DNA from: Cladochytrium replicatum
Taxonomy: Eukaryota; Chytridiomycota; Chytridiomycetes; Cladochytriales; Cladochytriaceae
Length of the DNA stretch: 64,000 nt
Assembly: GCA_025526935.1 (NCBI GenBank)
Contig: JAHLKD010000058.1
Span: 124,001 to 188,000 of the forward strand
Reading direction: 5' to 3'
Both the position numbers and the translations under genes were made by a program. Positions 58,438 through 64,000 of the stretch are shown here, one piece after another (position 1 is the stretch's first letter; the number at the start of each line of letters is the position of its first letter). Below the pieces are notes generated by a model. It did not search any database. It had not been told where the DNA came from and saw only the letters and a list, made by a program, of their open reading frames with translations.

Positions 58438-61400
58438 TTACTCTTGATCGATCGATTCTTCATCAGGCACAACAAACGAAAGATCTTCCTCGCTTGATTC
58501 ATCATCATCATCATCCTCTTCAACACCCAAATCGTCTCCTCCGTAAGTTGGAGGTACAGCATCTTTCGCTGTTTGCAACCCTTCCCTCCCTGCAATCCAG
58601 GATGATTTAACCTCCTTCCATTCGTCACTCAAAATTCGCATGACTTCTTTGTGAGGTAATCCAGGAAATATTTCCTTCGTTGGCTTCAGCCTCTCCTGCA
58701 AAATAGAAACGATTTTGTTCAGTTCCCGCTTTTCAGTAGTCAACAGTAAAACTACCTTCAAGAAAGCCTGAAACAAGTTTTCCTTTCTTGGTTTTCCATC
58801 CTTGCAATTTCGATCAAGATAGCGCAGTTTGCCTCCACATATTCCGCATCGTTGGCTCTGCACATCAATGGACTTGCTGAACCGTCCATACCTTTTCAGT
58901 GCTAACATCAGGTAATTTTCCCCAAATCACTTCAAGCTGGACAAACCGTCTTCCGCAAAACATGTTCTCACACTCATACCAATGTGTGTAAGCGATCTCG
59001 TAGGAGTGACACGTAGTCACTTCGATGTCACTGTAACATCTCATCACCTTCTGCCCCCACTTCTTGAATACTGCTCCATGTGGCGGCTTCGTAATGCCAT
59101 CAATCCAAAACGCCGCGATATGGCACATTTCATGGGCCAAAGTTGATCTCAGTCGCTCTGGTTAAATGGGCATAAGGTGGGACTTATTACAGTATATCAA
59201 TAGATGTCACCTTTGGTATCCAGCACTTTATTGGATAGCTCAATCGTTGCTTTTCTGGTCACTGTCCCAGTCTTTGTGTTCTTCCTCCTGCATATTTATG
59301 GAGTTCAGCGTTCAATTGTCCTGATGAACCGAACCATTTCTTACGTTACTAATCTACTGATCCCTGCAGTGGCAACCAGTTTCGCGGACCTATTCAATAA
59401 TAAGCGCGACGTCAGAATATTTGTGAAATCGCCCGGCTCACCAAGATATCTCCAAATCGTCCGGCAACAACGATCCGAATACAATTTCATTGAACTCTTT
59501 ATACAGCTGGATAGCGATGGTCTCGCGTTCCTTTTTATACGAGAGATGTTCACGATTAGCGGTTCCTTCAAAACTGGTCAACAAAAAATTATCATGTAAA
59601 TTGTCCACGGCCACCTGTCGTTGCAGTACTGCTGACAAACAGCTTCCGCTTCACCGTTTTTGGGGTAGATGGAACGGCTGCAGGTCTATCTTCCGGCGAC
59701 CACACGCTTTTTGGCGGATTTCTAACTGGGACAGGCGTTGTACTATTTAACTCCTGATCCGAAATCTTCGGTCGACCCTTTCTGGCAGGAGGCACCGCAG
59801 GATCTCTAAAAAAAATAGTCAACATCCGTTTGCTTACTTAAGAATTCTTACAAGAGAATGTTGTGCGGAGTAGAGACAGTGGGATGGGATGAAACCGCTG
59901 GATGATGTATATTCTTCGCTGCATCAACTCGCTTTTGAACCGAAGAAGGCTGAAGCTTTGGTCGATCCACTCCTGTTTGAATAATCAGGACACTTGTAGG
60001 CCACATTTCTCCAGCAAAATTACGTTTGACAGGGGATAATTCATCGTCGCTCGAAACGTAGATTGCACGAAGTCGGCGTTTACCCTCGATTGATTTAGTA
60101 TTGTGCATGCCCTTGTCGGACGTTTGGTCAGAGGTAATCTGAATGGAAGCATTTTCAGATGTTTGTGGCCTGGCCTGCTTTGACCAATCCTCCCCGCCGC
60201 CTGGACATCAAAGGTAATTTAGATCGTTATGCTAAGAAAGACGCTCCTCACCTTCAGCTGAAGAGTCGTCCTCATCACTGTGGATTACCAACCGCCGTCT
60301 CACTTTCCCGTTAACTTTCGCTGTTTGTGCTTTCGCTCTTACAGTATCTGGATGACGTTCGGCCGACTCAGCTGCCTTTTGAATTACGCCATGTTCATCC
60401 TTCGAAAATTTTTTTGGTTCCATCGTCTCCCCTTTGCCGACGTCTAGCTGATTGAAGGCACCGATGAAATCATCCATAAGGTAATCTTTGTGTTTTTGCT
60501 GCCTTTCTACTGCATCGCTTTCGTTTGATCGACAATCTGTGCCAAGAGGTTCACCCAAACCAAGAGAATCCTCATGAGCGTTGTTTTCTGCCCTTTTTGT
60601 CATGATCGATCCGTTGGTCGTTCGTTCGATCCACATCTTTGCGCTAGCTAAATATGGTGAGATTATCTCGAGATTTCTGATTGAGTTTATTCACCTTCAT
60701 TACGCCTATCTGCCAATGGCTTGTCTCCCCGTCCCCTTTGTCCATACTGCTTGGTGATTTCGGGCTTCAAGGTTGAAGTACTGTCATTAGTCGGCACTTT
60801 GGTCTTCGTGGAGATCGATAAATTGCTGAACGAGTCGAGAACATGATCAATGTTGTACAATGGCTTTTCATGATTTTCTTTGGCTCTGTTCACACTGGAA
60901 GGTACAACGAAAGGGTTGGCGTCCTGCTTCGAATTATTTCTATGGTCCAAACTTTGGCACGTATGACTCTCATCAATCAACCGATTTGATACAAATATGC
61001 TTCCTTTGCGAGTCTGATCGTCAAAAATGGGATTTGTGTCGCCAGCAATGATCGATTTCGAGCCAGTTCCAATGTGGGCATCCATAATTCTGGATGGCGT
61101 TCGAGCTTTGAGAGATTCCTCTCTCTGAACCAGCAATTTTTGTAACAAATTTGGTGGGCGAGCCGTCTTTTTCCGTTCAGGTCGAGGATTCTGGATTGGA
61201 TCTCTTTCTTTGTGAGCCGGAGGAAGGCTCGACAATACTTCCATTGGGTTCTGTTCCGTTCCGCTCGCTGGTGGAACGTCTCCACCTCGGCTAGCAGCAC
61301 CGTCAATTGCTGGAGAGTCCAAATCACCTTCCTTGAAATGTAGAATTCGATTGCGCCGCCTTGTCGTAACCAAAAACTCTATTAATTACATCGATCAGAC

Positions 61401-62239
61401 AAATCGGGAGTGCAATGTTTTTGAAGTCTATTACCAATATTCTTGTCTCTTAGTTCAAGCGCACGGGGTGGAGAAATGAAAACGCTGGGGGCACGTTGTG
61501 ATGGTGCATTCTCTTCATCCGAGCTCGAACTTGAATCCGGTACAGTTTGAGACTCCACAGTCCTACGATTGTTAGCATTCTTTTGCGGTTCTTTCTCGAC
61601 TTTAGAAGGAATATCATTTGTGCAGGATTGAAGCGAAGATCCGAGGCCAAATGTTGCATTTGGCGGTTTATCGTTCGCAGCTCTGGCCTCACACCCCGAC
61701 GCCTTTGAGGAGATTCTAGCCCCTGTTACTGCAGAATTTCGGTCGCCTTTCCTTCCCGTTGAATCATCCTCGCTGCTCGAATCTAACACAATCAACAGCG
61801 CACCTTCTCCATTGGTGTTGTCTTTCGATTCCTTTTCTCTGCGGACTTTTTCCACTAATTTTATGTTTTTGGGTTCTGATTCAATCCTTTGGCGGCCTGA
61901 TTTGGGTCTCCGAACATCAGCATCCACTCTGGGCTTGATTGTAGCCCGGCTCTCTTCAAAACTTCCAGAGTCGACAATGATAGGGTTAGCAGATGGCGTA
62001 AATTCTTTTCGGTCGGCTTCAATCGTATTCGCTTCGTCCACTGCTGATTTTGATTTTGTGGGTCCACATTTGTTGTTCGCGGCGATTTGAGCCGACTTCG
62101 TGCCTCTTCGCACCCGTGTAGGCTGCAGGTTTGGCACAGCAATTTTTTTCGGTGCATGTGCTATCACTGCATCACAATCCTCGACATCCAACTGCTCGTC
62201 GACCTTGTGACAGTCATCTCTGCGTTTGGTTGGGGCCAT
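58438..62239 (-). CDS. GCNA: GCNA-type SprT metalloprotease with long acidic disordered N-terminus
   Basis: GCNA proteins clear DNA-protein crosslinks and protect genome stability. Eleven exons (61435-62239, 60695-61378, 60252-60647, 59852-60200, 59615-59805, 59442-59565, 59345-59389, 59211-59254, 58947-59157, 58756-58891, 58438-58695) sum to 1080 residues with all phases consistent. Residues 1-~820 are disordered, with acidic patches such as LDSSSEDD, HSDEDDSSAEG and VSSDDELSP. The SprT domain starts at LYKEFNEIVFGSLLP and LEISWSAKLVATAG. The zinc/catalytic motif HEMCH is at about 888-892, with the third His in PPHGAVFKKWG. The zinc ribbon is C...CGRRYGRFSKSID...CGICGG. The tail looks HMG-box-like (FPGLPHKEVMRILSDEWKE) and ends acidic. 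Confidence 0.93.
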
Positions 62240-62719
62240 TCAAGATGTGCCCACACAATTCACAATAATTAAGCCCGTTATGGGATGAGCGCGTTCACAC
62301 ATGGCACAATGACTTGAACCCAAGAATTCCAAGCGTCGAGTGCCGTTCTCCCGAAACAGAAGAATGAAAAGATGAATTTTTTCATCTTCATTCCTACCAG
62401 TGTTTCCGTCCCTCAAGTTCGGGAAAGCATACAACTATCACCAGAAACACTAGCCGGGAACATTTCCTAGTCTTTCGGCTGATGGACACAACATGGACGA
62501 CATTGGGTTACCAACTGATGGGCCAACTTCACTTTGTGGGAAAAACATTGACCCCTACGTTGACGCTCCAAACCAGATGGGAATACTCTTCATGCTGAAA
62601 ATGAAGGCATTTGTTTTCACTACTGTTCTTCTAGGAGAAAAGGCAACAGATCACTCCCAAAAACTTTCCTAAGGAATAAACCGGCCCACAGAACATTTCA
62701 AAACACCAAAAGTTGATGA
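62240..62719. other. Intergenic stretch with one small ORF
   Basis: Contains a 58-codon plus ORF from about 62493 (MDDIGLPTDGPTSLCGKNID...) that ends near 62669. It could be the first exon of the coiled-coil remnant downstream, but no splice connection is convincing. Confidence 0.4.
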
Positions 62720-62833
62720 AAGTGCACAAAGAGTGCAATCTTGGCTCAACCACAACGAAAGAAACATTGGAGCCCCTGGCACACTCTATGGAATCGAACC
62801 AACAGATTGCTTTTGTTCCATTCAACCTCCTGT

Positions 62834-63379
62834 TCTCTTGAGTCCCTCTCGGCTGCCGAAGACGAGTAGAAGGCTAAGGTGGTTGAAATAGAATCTCTCG
62901 CTGCTCGGAAAACCACGAAACGTAACCACGATCGCAAGCAATTCCCATTTCGCGAATGAGAAAATCAGAACCTTGAAGCCGCTCGCATCGAAATTAATGC
63001 GCTGAAAGCCAAGTTCGCCGAAAAGAACCGGGAACTGTCGAATCATTCAAATCAAAGATCCGTGACCTCGAGCAAGTTGGAGAAACTTGACCCATGGACA
63101 AGAGCGAGAATATTGCCACAAGGATTTGCACTATGGTACTGCAGATCACGTCAAGTGGTGGTAAGAGAACTGGAGGTGTTGCTGGATGAGGCAAGGAAAG
63201 CTCAAGCGAAAGACAACGAGAATGAGCATCTTACGCGAATGTGGATGATGGCAGTAGAGATGGTGGATGCCACAAAGAACAAATTGAACGGACTGTCCGA
63301 GAAAGTCAAAAGGATCCCTCGACAACGGAAAAATGTTACCCCACAACTGAAAATGACTGGTCGAGAGTGGAACCAGTAG
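62834..63379 (+). pseudogene. Coiled-coil protein remnant with in-frame stops
   Basis: One plus frame reads SLESLSAAEDE, an in-frame TAG at 62867-62869, KAKVVEIESLAARKTTKRN, an in-frame TGA at 62957-62959, then ENQNLEAARIEINALKAKFA and EKNRELSNHS. Heptads continue smoothly across both stops. After a frame change near 63060 a second coil follows (VVVRELEVLLDEARKAQAK, then LTRMWMMAVEMVDATKNKL) to a stop at 63379. Conserved heptads on both sides of the stops fit a recently inactivated gene or gene fragment. Confidence 0.5.
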
Positions 63380-63479
63380 AACAACAATTAATAAACCGCA
63401 TCAGTAGTCGGGCAAAGTACTACATTTTTCAAATTAAAAAATACATGGCACGTCAGCTGCCATACGCATTTGTCGTCCC

Positions 63480-64000
63480 TTATTGATCGATATCGGCCGC
63501 TTCCCTCCCTTTCGAGTCTGTCGCTTTCATGTCTTCTGCTAACAGCTCCATGATCATGTTAAACACAGGCTCTGGTACCGCTGGCTGCAACATCATCATC
63601 ATTTGCATCGGGTTCCCGTGCACCTTCAGGCCACGGAAGAAACATGCTGCTGCTGCTGGGAAGTAAGACTCGCCTGGAATTTGCAAAAAGGTGTAAACGA
63701 AGACGGAAGATTGCTCATGATTCTCCGCTATTCACCTCTCATCATCAAATCTTCTCCAAGCTGCAAGTGTTTCAGGAAGTATTTCTCACGTCCTTCAGGT
63801 GTGGGGGGAACTGGCTCGTCTTCTGACAACCCTGCCGCCTTCAAACCTTCGGCTACAGCAATTGATTTTGTCTGGTCTATGGACAAGCTGTATTTCTTTT
63901 CTGCCCTCAGCCTCCTCCGTCCTAAAAGACAACAGAAAGTCGACCTGTCAACAGCAGTCCGAATTTGCATCATGTGTAGCCACGTACGAAGCTCCTTTCT
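63480..64000 (-). CDS. TOM20: TOM20 mitochondrial import receptor, 3' part
   Basis: Outer-membrane receptor that recognises presequences. Exons 63480-63673 and 63736-63921 are complete; a third (63988-64000, encoding RKEL) runs off the window. Across the splice the basic linker RRRRLRAEKKY is rebuilt. It is followed by the family blocks PPTPEGREKYFLKHLQLGE, AAAACFFRGLKVHGNPMQ and LQPAVPEPVFNMIMELL, the presequence-binding TPR-like helices. The N-terminal membrane anchor lies beyond the window. Confidence 0.93.

Noticed and set aside
1-64000. CRISPR arrays, bacterial operons, riboswitches, rRNA
   Set aside because: Nothing of this kind; repeats found are eukaryotic tandem or dispersed types, and genes carry spliceosomal introns. 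No tRNA cloverleaf was recognised by eye, though a tRNA scan would be more reliable.

Overview
The window is nuclear DNA from a fungus, most likely an early-diverging zoosporic (chytrid-type) one. Genes carry several short GT-AG introns, mostly 45-110 nt, and the products are eukaryotic: mitochondrial EF-Tu, TACO1, succinyl-CoA ligase alpha, TOM20, DNAJC11, MOB1, GCNA. ERG2 (C-8 sterol isomerase) points to a fungus. An HCN-like cyclic-nucleotide channel beside an EPAC-like gene and a RhoGEF suggests a zoospore former. The lineage is an inference. Gene models were assembled by hand from reading frames plus GT/AG sites; where exon lengths sum to a clean multiple of three and rebuild a known family, I treat the model as strong.

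Layout. 1-9.96 kb is gene-dense: TUF1 3' end, TACO1, a small secreted EGF/filamin-like protein, an AAAP amino-acid transporter, an N-myristoylated methyltransferase and a secreted fucosyltransferase-like protein. 10-14.9 kb is a transposon graveyard: a copia remnant between two inverted arms, a pogo/Tigger remnant and one copy of a dispersed repeat. LSC1 sits at 15-16.4 kb. 16.7-22.3 kb is again gene-poor, with a frameshifted hAT transposase and a ~95-bp tandem array. 22.4-30.8 kb is a signalling neighbourhood: a RhoGEF-like gene, a 1067-aa channel, a small coiled-coil protein, MOB1 and a broken EPAC-like gene. 30.8-32.2 kb holds the second, inverted copy of the dispersed repeat and an ankyrin remnant. 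32.4-54.8 kb is gene-dense: a P-loop kinase-like protein, a 1696-aa disordered/helical-repeat protein, an intron-rich reverse transcriptase of the cellular rvt type with intact catalytic aspartates, DNAJC11, a SEL1-MYND protein, ERG2 and a class-II eIF4E. 55.2-58.3 kb is a RAD16-like pseudogene without its first ATPase lobe. GCNA (SprT protease) follows, then a coiled-coil remnant with in-frame stops and the 3' part of TOM20.

Functional themes: mitochondrial biogenesis (TUF1, TACO1, LSC1, DNAJC11, TOM20), cyclic-nucleotide and small-GTPase signalling (22-31 kb), and nucleic-acid handling (rvt, GCNA, RAD16 remnant). The most unusual intact gene is rvt. The oddest features in otherwise conserved genes are the channel pore without a recognisable GYG filter and the coding overlap between MOB1 and its convergent neighbour.
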